Position numbers and translations under genes: made by a program
Source: Wenxinia marina DSM 24838
Lineage (GTDB): Bacteria; Pseudomonadota; Alphaproteobacteria; Rhodobacterales; Rhodobacteraceae
Direction: 5' to 3'
DNA: 64,000 bases
Assembly (NCBI RefSeq): GCF_000379485.1
Contig: NZ_KB902278.1
Span: forward strand, 1 to 64,000
Part shown: positions 1-7,110 of the stretch, piece by piece
Layout: every line of letters starts with the position of its first letter
Numbering within the stretch: position 1 is the first letter of the stretch
Notes under the pieces: model-generated
Databases searched by the model: none
Seen by the model: only the letters and a program-made list of their open reading frames with translations
What the model was told of the DNA's origin: nothing

Positions 1-165
1 AGCTATGTCCGGACAGGATAACCGCTGAAGGCATCTAAGCGGGAAGCCCCCCTCAAAACAAGGTATCCCTCGAGGACCGTGGAAGACCACCACGTCGATA
101 GGCCGGAGATGTAAGCGCAGCAATGCGCTCAGTTGACCGGTACTAATCGTCCGATAGGCTTGACC
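1..165 (+). rRNA. 23S ribosomal RNA, 3' end (partial)
   Basis: The window opens inside the last domain of 23S rRNA. The conserved 3' stretches are readable, including the GGACAGGATAACCGCTGAAG-type segment and the terminal ACTAATCGTCCGATAGGCTTGACC-like end. The gene continues upstream of the window. The exact 3' end is placed by similarity to alphaproteobacterial 23S ends and may be off by a few bases. Confidence 0.95.
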
Positions 166-283
166 CGATCCGGTAACGGCAACACAAAAGCCGTCACCCG
201 AACGGAAGCCGTACAAAATACCCAAACACAACTCGACTTGGATCAGGCGCGGGACAAAAATAACCCGCGCCGCCGTTCCTTAC

Positions 284-405
284 CCGGTCTGGTGGCCATG
301 GCACGAGGTAAACACCCGATCCCTTCCCGAACTCGGAAGTTAAGACCCGTCGCGCTGATGGTACTGCGTCTCAAGACGTGGGAGAGTAAGTCACCGCCAG
401 ACCTG
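284..405 (+). rRNA. 5S ribosomal RNA
   Basis: About 122 nt. The 5' arm CCGGTCTGGTG pairs with the 3' arm CGCCAGACCTG (helix I). The internal 5S landmarks CCCGAACTCGGAAGTTAAG and GATGGTACTGCGTC are present. It follows the 23S end by about 118 nt, as in a normal rRNA operon. No tRNA-fMet follows it in the next 115 nt; many Rhodobacterales operons carry one there. Confidence 0.95.
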
Positions 406-521
406 ATAAGAAACGGCTAACCTCTCTCTCTGCGATGTGATTTCCCAAATGACTATCGACCGCGTGCTTCGCCGGACTGATTCAGGTTCCGGTCGGCGCT
501 TCGGTCGAGCGAGATCCATCC

Positions 522-1046
522 TCAGAATAGCGTAATTGGTGCTTGCGGCATCGGTTGCGGGGCGACGATCGCCGGCTCTTCTGCCCGGTCGATCAGCAGG
601 ACCCGAGCCCGACCGTCCAACGGGAGGAAATGCACTCGCCGCGGCAGGTCGCCGCCCAGGCTGCGAGCCACGACCGGTATCTCTTCCATTGCCATGAAGT
701 CCTGCGCGAAGCGGGCGTTGCGGGCTCCGATGTCGTCGAACGTTCGGGTGATCCGGGCGCCGCCGAACAGTTTGGCCTTGAGGCGCCGGCGATCTGCGCC
801 GGCTCGCAGCAGACCGTTGATGAGAAGCTCCATCGCCATGGCCCCGTATTTCATCTCGCGCGAGCCCCGCCCCCCCTCTGGGAGAAGGTAATGGTTCATT
901 CCGCCGATCTGCCGATGCTCGTCGTAAAGGCATGCCGCTACGCACGAGCCGAGAACCGTCGAGAGGATGACCCCCGGAGTGTCGCAGACCTTGAACTGGC
1001 CCTGAATGACCGTCTCGGTGCGGCCGGACCATCTGCTCTCGGTCAT
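522..1046 (-). CDS. cheD: CheD, chemoreceptor glutamine deamidase
   Basis: 174 aa. CheD deamidates specific glutamines of chemoreceptors and can bind CheY-P or CheC-type proteins. The family's catalytic residues are visible: T30, Cys35 in the GSCVAACLYD segment and His52 in GGMNHYLLP. The ATG at 1046 overlaps the cheB stop as ATGA, which favours it over an upstream TTG. It is the last gene of the che operon and converges on the rRNA operon. The length is normal for the family. Confidence 0.95.
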   Translation of the reverse strand: MTESRWSGRTETVIQGQFKVCDTPGVILSTVLGSCVAACLYDEHRQIGGMNHYLLPEGGRGSREMKYGAMAMELLINGLLRAGADRRRLKAKLFGGARITRTFDDIGARNARFAQDFMAMEEIPVVARSLGGDLPRRVHFLPLDGRARVLLIDRAEEPAIVAPQPMPQAPITLF

Positions 1047-2014
1047 GCGGGAACCCGCCGGCAAGCGGAGAGCAGGGCCTGCCCGATGGCCGTGACCGGC
1101 AACTGGCGACCCACCCCGCCCAACTCGTACGCGACCCGCGGCATGCCGTAGACGACGCTCGTCGCTTCGTCCTGGCCGAAGGTCGCGGCCCCCGCGCGCC
1201 GAAGATCGGTCAGTCCGGCCGCGCCGTCGCGCCCCATCCCGGTCAGTAGGGCGGCCACCACGCGGGGCGCCAGGGGGATCGCCGACCGGAACAGGGCGTC
1301 GACGGACGGTCGGTGGCCGCTGATCGCCGCCCCGTCTTCCAGGCGGCAGACGAGGGTCCCGCGCGACGCGACGGTGAGGTGCCGATCCGAGCCGGGGGCG
1401 ATGAGGACTTTCCCGGCGGTCAGTCGCTCCCCCTCCGCCGCCTCGGCGACCTTCGGCGCGACATGAGAGTCGATCAGGCGTGCGAGCCCGGCGCTGAAGG
1501 CGCCGCCGGTATGCTGCACGACGAGGGTCGGCGGGCAGTCGGAGGGGAAGGCGCCGAGGACCTTGATCAGCGCGTCGACGCCCCCGGTGCTTGCCCCGAT
1601 CAGGATGAGGCGGTCGGATGCAAACTCTGCGGCCGGGGCCGGCCCGGCGGTCTTCGGGGGCGTCACCGGTGGGACGGGGCCGCCGGGCAGATCCGGCCGT
1701 CCCAGGACGTCGTCCATGGGCATCCGCTCCACCCCCTCCACGAGGGAGCGCCTGGAGCCGGCCTGCCCGTCGGCGAGGACGATGCAGCGGATCGCCAGCG
1801 CCCGGAAGAGGAGGACCATGACCTCGAATTCGGGGAGCGCGGCGAGGTCCTCGCTGACGAGCGCGACAGCGGGACGCGTGTGTTCGGACACGTGATAGGC
1901 CGCTGTCAGGTCCGCGACCGCCGCCACGAGGTGCCGGCCGGGGGCAGCTTCGACGGCGCGGACAAGCCGGTCGCGGCGAACCGGATTGCGATGGGCGATG
2001 AGAATGCCGCTCAT
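1043..2014 (-). CDS. cheB: CheB-type protein-glutamate methylesterase with degenerate receiver
   Basis: 323 aa. The C-terminal half (about 134-320) is a CheB methylesterase with its catalytic triad: Ser142 in GASTGG, His168 in VVQHTG and Asp263 in GMGRDGAAG. It removes methyl groups from chemoreceptors during adaptation. The N-terminal 110 residues have the length and hydrophobic pattern of a receiver. However, the acidic pair near residue 8 reads A-H-R, and the phospho-acceptor position reads Ser54 in PAVALVSED. Phosphorylation by CheA therefore looks impossible. The linker (about 110-130) is proline-rich. The ATG start lies at the stop of a 17-codon ORF (ATGA). Its stop overlaps the cheD start. 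Confidence 0.92.
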   Translation of the reverse strand: MSGILIAHRNPVRRDRLVRAVEAAPGRHLVAAVADLTAAYHVSEHTRPAVALVSEDLAALPEFEVMVLLFRALAIRCIVLADGQAGSRRSLVEGVERMPMDDVLGRPDLPGGPVPPVTPPKTAGPAPAAEFASDRLILIGASTGGVDALIKVLGAFPSDCPPTLVVQHTGGAFSAGLARLIDSHVAPKVAEAAEGERLTAGKVLIAPGSDRHLTVASRGTLVCRLEDGAAISGHRPSVDALFRSAIPLAPRVVAALLTGMGRDGAAGLTDLRRAGAATFGQDEATSVVYGMPRVAYELGGVGRQLPVTAIGQALLSACRRVPA

Positions 2015-2064
2015 CGAGCTGTTCCCGCGGCGGGGGCGGGAATGGGAGAATCTTCAGCGATCAT
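2011..2064 (-). CDS. Possible 17-codon leader ORF coupled to cheB
   Basis: ATG at 2064 is preceded by GAGGAG (2077-2072) with a 7-nt spacer, a better ribosome binding site than that of cheB itself. The frame reads MIAEDSPIPAPAAGTAR and stops with TGA overlapping the cheB ATG (ATGA). This geometry suggests translational coupling, but 17 codons can arise by chance. No homology can be judged from so short a peptide. Confidence 0.4.
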   Translation of the reverse strand: MIAEDSPIPAPAAGTAR

Positions 2065-2127
2065 GCAGCATCTCCTCGATAGTCGGGAGGGGTACGGCGG
2101 CGGGTGATGAGCGATCCCGGTGCCACG

Positions 2128-2484
2128 TCAGAAAAGCTCAACCGAGGGCAGGCGGGGGCCCGGCGCGTCTCCGAGCAGGGTGGCTCGCACCCGCTCCAGC
2201 CGGAGAGCGGCGGCGATGACGTCTCGCCTTATCGCCTGGCCGTCGAGTTCCGTCTCCGCGACCCGGGCGATCAGGTCTGCGAGGTCCGCCATGATCTGGC
2301 CGACGAGGTCGATGTGCTGCAGGTCCCGCGCCAGGGCCGCGTCGATGTGCTGGCGGGCGAGAGCGGCCATGATGACCTCCTCGTGTTCCATAAGTGAGCG
2401 TTGCGCCTCCGACAGGACGGTGCCGACCCGACCGAGGAGCAGCGCCAGGTCGACGCCCTCGGGCGTGGGTGGTTCGCCGCTCAT
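2128..2484 (-). CDS. Small all-helical chemotaxis protein with CheZ-like DxxxQ motif (predicted CheY-P phosphatase, CheT-like)
   Basis: 118 aa, predicted almost entirely alpha-helical. Residues 59-63 read DLVGQ within a long amphipathic helix. This matches the DLTGQ active site of CheZ, where Asp and Gln (D143/Q147 in E. coli) promote CheY-P hydrolysis. Sinorhizobium-type che operons encode a small CheT protein of similar size thought to act as a CheY phosphatase. The start overlaps the stop of the upstream cheY (TGATG), so the two are translationally coupled. What is seen is the motif, the helix content and the coupling; the phosphatase role is inference. A generic conserved che-cluster protein is the alternative. 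Confidence 0.6.
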   Translation of the reverse strand: MSGEPPTPEGVDLALLLGRVGTVLSEAQRSLMEHEEVIMAALARQHIDAALARDLQHIDLVGQIMADLADLIARVAETELDGQAIRRDVIAAALRLERVRATLLGDAPGPRLPSVELF

Positions 2485-2870
2485 CAGAGCCGCCCGACGA
2501 CGGCTTCGATGGACTGCTTCAGGGACGCCGTGGTGAACGGCTTCTTCACGAGGTTGTTGAGGCCGAGCCGGCGCCCCTTGTCGACGATCTCCTGCGTCGG
2601 TGTCCCGGTGACGAGGATGAAGCCGATCTGCTGCGTCGAGCGATTGCTGCGCAGCCCCTCGAGCAACTGCAGGCCGTCCATCCCGGGCATGTTGAAGTCC
2701 GAGATGACGAGGTGGACCGGGCTCGCCGCAAGACGCGACAGGGCACTCTGGCCGCTGTTCTGGGCGTCCACCTTCCAGATGCCGATTTCCTCGAGAGCCT
2801 GGGTGAGCAGGCCGCGGCTGACCGACATGTCGTCGACCACCATCACGCGCAGGGTATCCTTCAGGGACAT
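2484..2870 (-). CDS. cheY: CheY-type single-domain response regulator
   Basis: 128 aa, a receiver domain only. Visible are the acidic pair DD (13-14), the phospho-acceptor Asp58 in SDFNMPGMDG, the Thr89 switch position in VTGTP and Lys110 in VKKPF. It is the second CheY of the operon and probably controls the flagellar motor. A strong ribosome binding site (GGAGAA) precedes the ATG at 2870. Its stop overlaps the start of the DxxxQ protein. Confidence 0.93.
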   Translation of the reverse strand: MSLKDTLRVMVVDDMSVSRGLLTQALEEIGIWKVDAQNSGQSALSRLAASPVHLVISDFNMPGMDGLQLLEGLRSNRSTQQIGFILVTGTPTQEIVDKGRRLGLNNLVKKPFTTASLKQSIEAVVGRL

Positions 2871-2881
2871 GGGTTCTCCGT

Positions 2882-3757
2882 TCAAGAAATCGGGCGTGGC
2901 GCGGACGTGTGGCGGTAGGTCGTGATACCGCAGCCGGCGAAGGCCTGCGTGGCGGGGCCGGTGACGCGCTCGGAATGGCCGATGTAGAGCATGCCCCCCG
3001 GTTTGAGGAACTCGGCGAAGCGGGACCACAGCCGCTCCTGCGTGGGGCGATCGAAGTAGATCGCCACGTTGCGGCAGAAGATCGCGTGGAAGCGGCCGCT
3101 CATCGGCCAAGGACCGTTGAGATTGAGCGGCCGGAACGTGACGAGGCCGGCGACCTCCGGCCGGATCGTCGCCACGCCGTCCTCGCGCCCGGCGAAGAGG
3201 CGGCGGCGATGCTCTTCGTCGGGCACCTTGCATTCCTCCGCCTCGTAGCGGCCGCCCTCGGCGCGGCGCAGGACCGCGCGGTCGATGTCGGTCGCGAGGA
3301 TGCGCACGTCGAAGCGGGCGGCGTCCGGAAAGACCTTCAGGATGCTCGCGGCGATGGAATAGGGCTCGGGGCCGGTGGAGCAGCCGGCGGACCAGACGCG
3401 AATCCGCTCTCCGGCCCGGGCGGGATCGATCAGCGGCGGCAGGACCTCGCCTTCGAGGTGCCGGAAATGGTGCGGCTCGCGGTAGAAATGGGTGACGTTG
3501 GTGGTGAGGGCGGAGACGAAGTGCTCACGCTCCACCGGGTCGCCGTTCTCGACGATGCGGCAGTAGGCGCCGAACCCGCCGAGTCCGAGCGCGCGGATAC
3601 GGCGCCTCAGCCGGGACCGGATGAGCGACTTCTTCGACGGCTCGAGATGCAGGCCGTACTCGGCCTTGGCGATCCGCGAGATCGCCGCGAAGTCGTCCTC
3701 GGTGAATTCGCAGGCGTCCGGCTGCATGTCGGTGCGATCGGTGGACGTTGCAGTCAC
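2882..3757 (-). CDS. cheR: CheR, chemoreceptor glutamate methyltransferase
   Basis: 291 aa. An N-terminal helical domain (about 17-80) binds receptors; the SAM-dependent methyltransferase domain follows. Signature segments are TTNVTHFYREPHHF (85-98), VWSAGCSTG (121-129) and CRNVAIYFD. The usual GEEPYS reads GPEPYS here (Glu to Pro at 130), a small departure in the SAM-binding loop. The GTG start overlaps the cheW stop (GTGA) and has GAGGA 7 nt upstream. An in-frame ATG at 3727 is the alternative start. Confidence 0.94.
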   Translation of the reverse strand: MTATSTDRTDMQPDACEFTEDDFAAISRIAKAEYGLHLEPSKKSLIRSRLRRRIRALGLGGFGAYCRIVENGDPVEREHFVSALTTNVTHFYREPHHFRHLEGEVLPPLIDPARAGERIRVWSAGCSTGPEPYSIAASILKVFPDAARFDVRILATDIDRAVLRRAEGGRYEAEECKVPDEEHRRRLFAGREDGVATIRPEVAGLVTFRPLNLNGPWPMSGRFHAIFCRNVAIYFDRPTQERLWSRFAEFLKPGGMLYIGHSERVTGPATQAFAGCGITTYRHTSAPRPIS

Positions 3758-4221
3758 GCGGCGTCCTCGTGTTCGGCCGGCAGAAGGGCGGAGAGGTCGA
3801 TGATGCGCGACATCTCTTCCTCGATCTGGAGAAGTCCCCGGATCGAACGGATGCTGTCGTCGGAGCGGACGTTGGGCGTCTCACGAATCGCGCCTCCCTT
3901 CACGGTCAGGATTTCGGACACGGAGTCGACGAGGAGGCCCAAGGTGCGCTGGTGGACGGCAACCACGATGATGACGTGGCGGGCCGTGGGGTCGGTGCGG
4001 CCGAGGCCGAGGCGTGCGGCGAGGTCGACGATCGGGATGACTGCGCCGCGCAGGTTCATCACGCCCAGAACCGAATCCTCGGAATAGGGGAGCGGGGTCA
4101 CGGCGCTCCATCGGCGAATTTCGCGGATCGTCGTGATCTCCAGGCAGAAACTCTGCCCTCCTGAGACCAGGGAGACGAACTCGATCGTGGCGTTGTCATC
4201 CCAAAGCGGCGAGCTGCTCAT
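3754..4221 (-). CDS. cheW: CheW, chemotaxis coupling protein
   Basis: 155 aa, a single CheW SH3-like domain that links CheA to chemoreceptors. Conserved landmarks are the receptor-binding VMNLRGAVIPIVDL segment (54-67) and the C-terminal LLQIEEEMSRIIDL. The ATG at 4221 lies inside the 3' end of cheA (26-nt overlap), so the two are translationally coupled. The next gene, cheR, starts on its stop. Confidence 0.94.
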   Translation of the reverse strand: MSSSPLWDDNATIEFVSLVSGGQSFCLEITTIREIRRWSAVTPLPYSEDSVLGVMNLRGAVIPIVDLAARLGLGRTDPTARHVIIVVAVHQRTLGLLVDSVSEILTVKGGAIRETPNVRSDDSIRSIRGLLQIEEEMSRIIDLSALLPAEHEDAA

Positions 4222-6340
4222 GATCCGGTTCCTTGTCGCGGATGGTCTGGACCGCCGGCGTCTGGGCGGCGATGGCCACGACCGTGTCGGTGTCGACGAT
4301 GAGGGCGATCTTGCCGTCGCCGAGGATGGTGGCGGCCGAGATGCCCGGGATGCGGCCGTAATTGCCCTCGAGGCTCTTGATGACGACCTGCCGCTGGTCC
4401 GAGATCGCCTCGACGGCGAGGGCCACCGGCTGCGACCCGTCCGCCCTGATGAGAACGAAGATCGAGCGGGTCGGATCGAAAGGCTCGGACGCGAGGCCCA
4501 GGACGTGGGCCAGGCTGACGATGGGGACGTAGGCGCCGCGGATCGACAGGACATGACCGCCGCGGCCAAGGGGCGTGACGTTCCGGGCCTGCGGGCGGAT
4601 CGTCTCGAGGATGGAATAGAGCGGCAGGACCATCGTCTGGTCGCCGACCGTCACCACCATTCCGTCCAGAACGGCCAGCGTCAGCGGCAGCGTGATCGAG
4701 AAGGTGGAGCCGTGGCCGGGCCGGCTGGAGATCGAGACGCGGCCACCGAGCGAGGTGATCGCGGTCTTGACCACGTCCATGCCGACGCCGCGACCCGAGA
4801 GATTGGTGATCGAGGAGGCGGTCGAGAAGCCGGGGAGGAACAGGAGGTTGTCGATCTCGCTCTCGGTCAGCTTCGCCTCGGGGGACACGAGACCCTTCTC
4901 GACCGCCTTGCCGAGGATGCGCTCGCGGTCGAGTCCGCCGCCGTCGTCGGCGATCGCGATGTGGACGTGGCCGGAGCGATGGGCGGCGATGAGGCGGACA
5001 GTGCCCTCCGCAGGTTTGCCACGCTCGGTACGGAGGGCGGCAGGTTCGATTCCGTGATCGACCGCGTTGCGGACCATGTGGGTCAACGGGTCGGCAAGTC
5101 GCTCGACCACCGTCTTGTCGACCTCCGTCATCTCGCCCTCGGTTTCGAGGACGACCTCCTTGCCGACGGCCTCGGCCGCCTCGCGGATGATGCGGCCCAT
5201 CCGCTGGAAGAGCGGCTTCACGGGCTGGGCGCGGATCGCCATCACGCCTTCCTGGATGTCGCGTGCAAGGTGGCGGTAGTCGTCGAGGTCGCTCATCACC
5301 TCGGAGTTCGGTTCCGCGCCGAGGGCGGCGATCTTCTGGCCGATGACGGCCTGATTGATGATGAGCTCGCCGACGGTGTTGATGAGGCGGTCGACCCGTT
5401 CCGGATCGACGCGGAGCGTGGGCCGGGCGGGGCCGGCGTTGGCGGCAGCGGCGCCTCCCGCGCGAACGGGCTGGCGCTCTCCCCCGGGGTCCGGCGGCGG
5501 ATCGGCGTTCACGAGCGGTGTCTCCGCCTCGCCGGGCGGCGTCGCAGCGGGCTGAGGGAGCGGCGAGTTCGGGACCGTGGACTGCGGGGCCTCGTCGTCC
5601 TCGCGCTCGACCGACAGCGTGCAGAGGCCATCGACGAAGGAGAAGACGCCGCGGATCTCGCCTTCGGCGATGTCGCCGGTCAGCGTCATGTCCCAGGCGA
5701 GAAAGCTCTCCTCCGGGTCGAAACTGCCGAGGGGCGGGATGGCAGAGAGGTCGCAGTCCACTGTCAGCTCGCCAAGGGCGGATAGGGCCCGGAGCAGGCG
5801 CAGCGGGTCGTGGCCGTTGTCGAACAGCGCGCGTTCCGGCCGGAAGCGGATGCGGAACCGGCTCTCGGCGCCGACGATCGGGGCGAGCGTCAGCGGCATC
5901 GCGGCCATGGGTGCGAAGACGGCCTCTGGTTCAGGCGGCTGCGTGGCGATCGGGGCCGGCGCGGCGTCGGCGAGCCGGGTCAGTTGCTCCAGCAGCGGCG
6001 CCATCGCGTCGGGCCGGTCGGTGCGATCGTTCTGCGCCGCGTCCACGAGGTCGGCGAGAACGTCCGACGATCGCAGGATCGCGCGCATCACCTCGGCATC
6101 GGGGTCGAGCTGGCCGGAGCGGATGAGGTCGAGGACCGTCTCGTACTGGTGGGCGAACGAGACGATGTCCTCCAGCGCGAAGGCTCCCGCCGCGCCCTTG
6201 ATCGAGTGGACCGCCCGGAAGATCGCGTTGACCGTCTCGGCGTCGTGGGTGCCGTCGCTCATGGCGGCGAGGCCTTCGGACAGCGCCTCGAGCAGGTCCT
6301 CGCATTCGGCGAAAAACATGTCGCGCAGCGAATCCGACAT
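4196..6340 (-). CDS. cheA: CheA, chemotaxis sensor histidine kinase
   Basis: 714 aa with the full CheA layout. The P1 Hpt domain carries phospho-His45 in AVHSIKG. A P2-like region lies at about 150-265 and a Pro/Ala linker at about 265-310. The P3 dimerisation helices begin near the VDRLINTVGELI segment. The P4 ATPase has N-box HMVRNAVDHG, G1 ADDGGGLD and G2 GRGVGMDVV. The P5 CheW-like domain reaches the C-terminus. It phosphorylates the CheY proteins in response to receptor state. The ATG start is 3 nt after the upstream cheY stop. Confidence 0.96.
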   Translation of the reverse strand: MSDSLRDMFFAECEDLLEALSEGLAAMSDGTHDAETVNAIFRAVHSIKGAAGAFALEDIVSFAHQYETVLDLIRSGQLDPDAEVMRAILRSSDVLADLVDAAQNDRTDRPDAMAPLLEQLTRLADAAPAPIATQPPEPEAVFAPMAAMPLTLAPIVGAESRFRIRFRPERALFDNGHDPLRLLRALSALGELTVDCDLSAIPPLGSFDPEESFLAWDMTLTGDIAEGEIRGVFSFVDGLCTLSVEREDDEAPQSTVPNSPLPQPAATPPGEAETPLVNADPPPDPGGERQPVRAGGAAAANAGPARPTLRVDPERVDRLINTVGELIINQAVIGQKIAALGAEPNSEVMSDLDDYRHLARDIQEGVMAIRAQPVKPLFQRMGRIIREAAEAVGKEVVLETEGEMTEVDKTVVERLADPLTHMVRNAVDHGIEPAALRTERGKPAEGTVRLIAAHRSGHVHIAIADDGGGLDRERILGKAVEKGLVSPEAKLTESEIDNLLFLPGFSTASSITNLSGRGVGMDVVKTAITSLGGRVSISSRPGHGSTFSITLPLTLAVLDGMVVTVGDQTMVLPLYSILETIRPQARNVTPLGRGGHVLSIRGAYVPIVSLAHVLGLASEPFDPTRSIFVLIRADGSQPVALAVEAISDQRQVVIKSLEGNYGRIPGISAATILGDGKIALIVDTDTVVAIAAQTPAVQTIRDKEPDHEQLAALG

Positions 6341-6343
6341 CGC

Positions 6344-6715
6344 TCAGGCCCCTCCGGTCACGCGGCGGACCACGTCGACGAAGGCGCGGTCCTCGAACGG
6401 TTTCACGATCCAGCCGGTGGCGCCGGCCTTTCGCGCCCGTTCCTTCAGGGCGGGGCCGCTTTCGGTGGTGAGGACGAGGATCGGGACGCGGCGGTTCGTC
6501 CGGCCCCCGCGGATCGCCTCGATCACGCCGAACCCGTCGAGGTTGGGCATGTTGATGTCGGTCACGACGGCGTCGAAGCGGCGCCCCTCGAAGGCCGCGA
6601 CCCCGGCCTTGCCGTCGGTCGCGGTGGTGACGTCGAAGCCGGCGTCGCCGAGCGTGCGGCTGACCATCTCGCGGATGGTGCGGGAATCGTCGATGGCGAG
6701 GACAGAGACGCTCAT
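6344..6715 (-). CDS. cheY: CheY-type response regulator (first CheY of the operon)
   Basis: 123 aa, a receiver domain only. Visible are the acidic pair DD (9-10), Asp53 in VTDINMPNLDG, the LTTES switch region and Lys104 in VKPF. In two-CheY alphaproteobacterial systems the copy beside cheA often serves as a phosphate sink, while the other copy drives the motor; which role applies here is inferred. The ATG overlaps the STAS gene stop (ATGA). Confidence 0.93.
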   Translation of the reverse strand: MSVSVLAIDDSRTIREMVSRTLGDAGFDVTTATDGKAGVAAFEGRRFDAVVTDINMPNLDGFGVIEAIRGGRTNRRVPILVLTTESGPALKERARKAGATGWIVKPFEDRAFVDVVRRVTGGA

Positions 6716-7011
6716 CCCGCGACCTCCGTTTCCGGAGCGCCGAGGACGGCGGCGGACAGGCCCATCCGGTCGAGCGAGTCGCGCACGGCGTCCGACGGCG
6801 CCTCGACCGCGAAGCTGCGCCCCTCGGTCGAGGCAGCGCGGCGGGCCGCGATCAGGAGTTGCGCGGCGAGCGCCCCGACCTCTGTCGCCGCGCTCGCGTC
6901 GACGATCACCGGGCGGGTGATGTCCGCGAGAATCGCGGCCTCGACCTTCTTGAGGTCGTCGGTCCAGTCCGGGTGGGCGAGGTCGAGCCTCAGAGCCGTG
7001 TCGTTTGCCAT
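6712..7011 (-). CDS. STAS-domain protein at head of che operon (CheS-like)
   Basis: 99 aa. It has the STAS fold pattern: a beta strand ending RPVIVDASAATEVGALAAQLL (residues about 33-53) with Ser at the anti-anti-sigma phospho-site region. In Sinorhizobium meliloti a protein of nearly the same size, CheS, sits just upstream of cheY1-cheA and aids CheY1-P removal by binding CheA. Position, size and fold agree with that role here, but this is inference. ATG 7011 is preferred over a GTG at 7038 that has no ribosome binding site. It is the first gene of the operon. Confidence 0.75.
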   Translation of the reverse strand: MANDTALRLDLAHPDWTDDLKKVEAAILADITRPVIVDASAATEVGALAAQLLIAARRAASTEGRSFAVEAPSDAVRDSLDRMGLSAAVLGAPETEVAG

Positions 7012-7110
7012 GCCCGCGCGTCCGCTGCCAGTTGTCACGGGGCAGGGGATAGCCGCGAACGACTTAAGGTTCGGTGAAGCCCGGAAGGCCGGCGCGCCGG
7101 CCCCGGCCGA

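Noticed and set aside
405-521. tRNA-fMet after the 5S gene
   Set aside because: No cloverleaf or CCA end is found before the cheD stop.
391-1032. Long antisense-type open frames over most genes (for example this one over cheD)
   Set aside because: In about 70% GC DNA nearly every real gene has long open frames in other phases. These are Arg/Pro/Ala/Gly-rich, lack ribosome binding sites and overlap recognised genes.
7012-7110. CtrA box (TTAA-N7-TTAA) upstream of the che operon
   Set aside because: Only one half-site (CTTAAG) is present; the second TTAA is missing at the right spacing.
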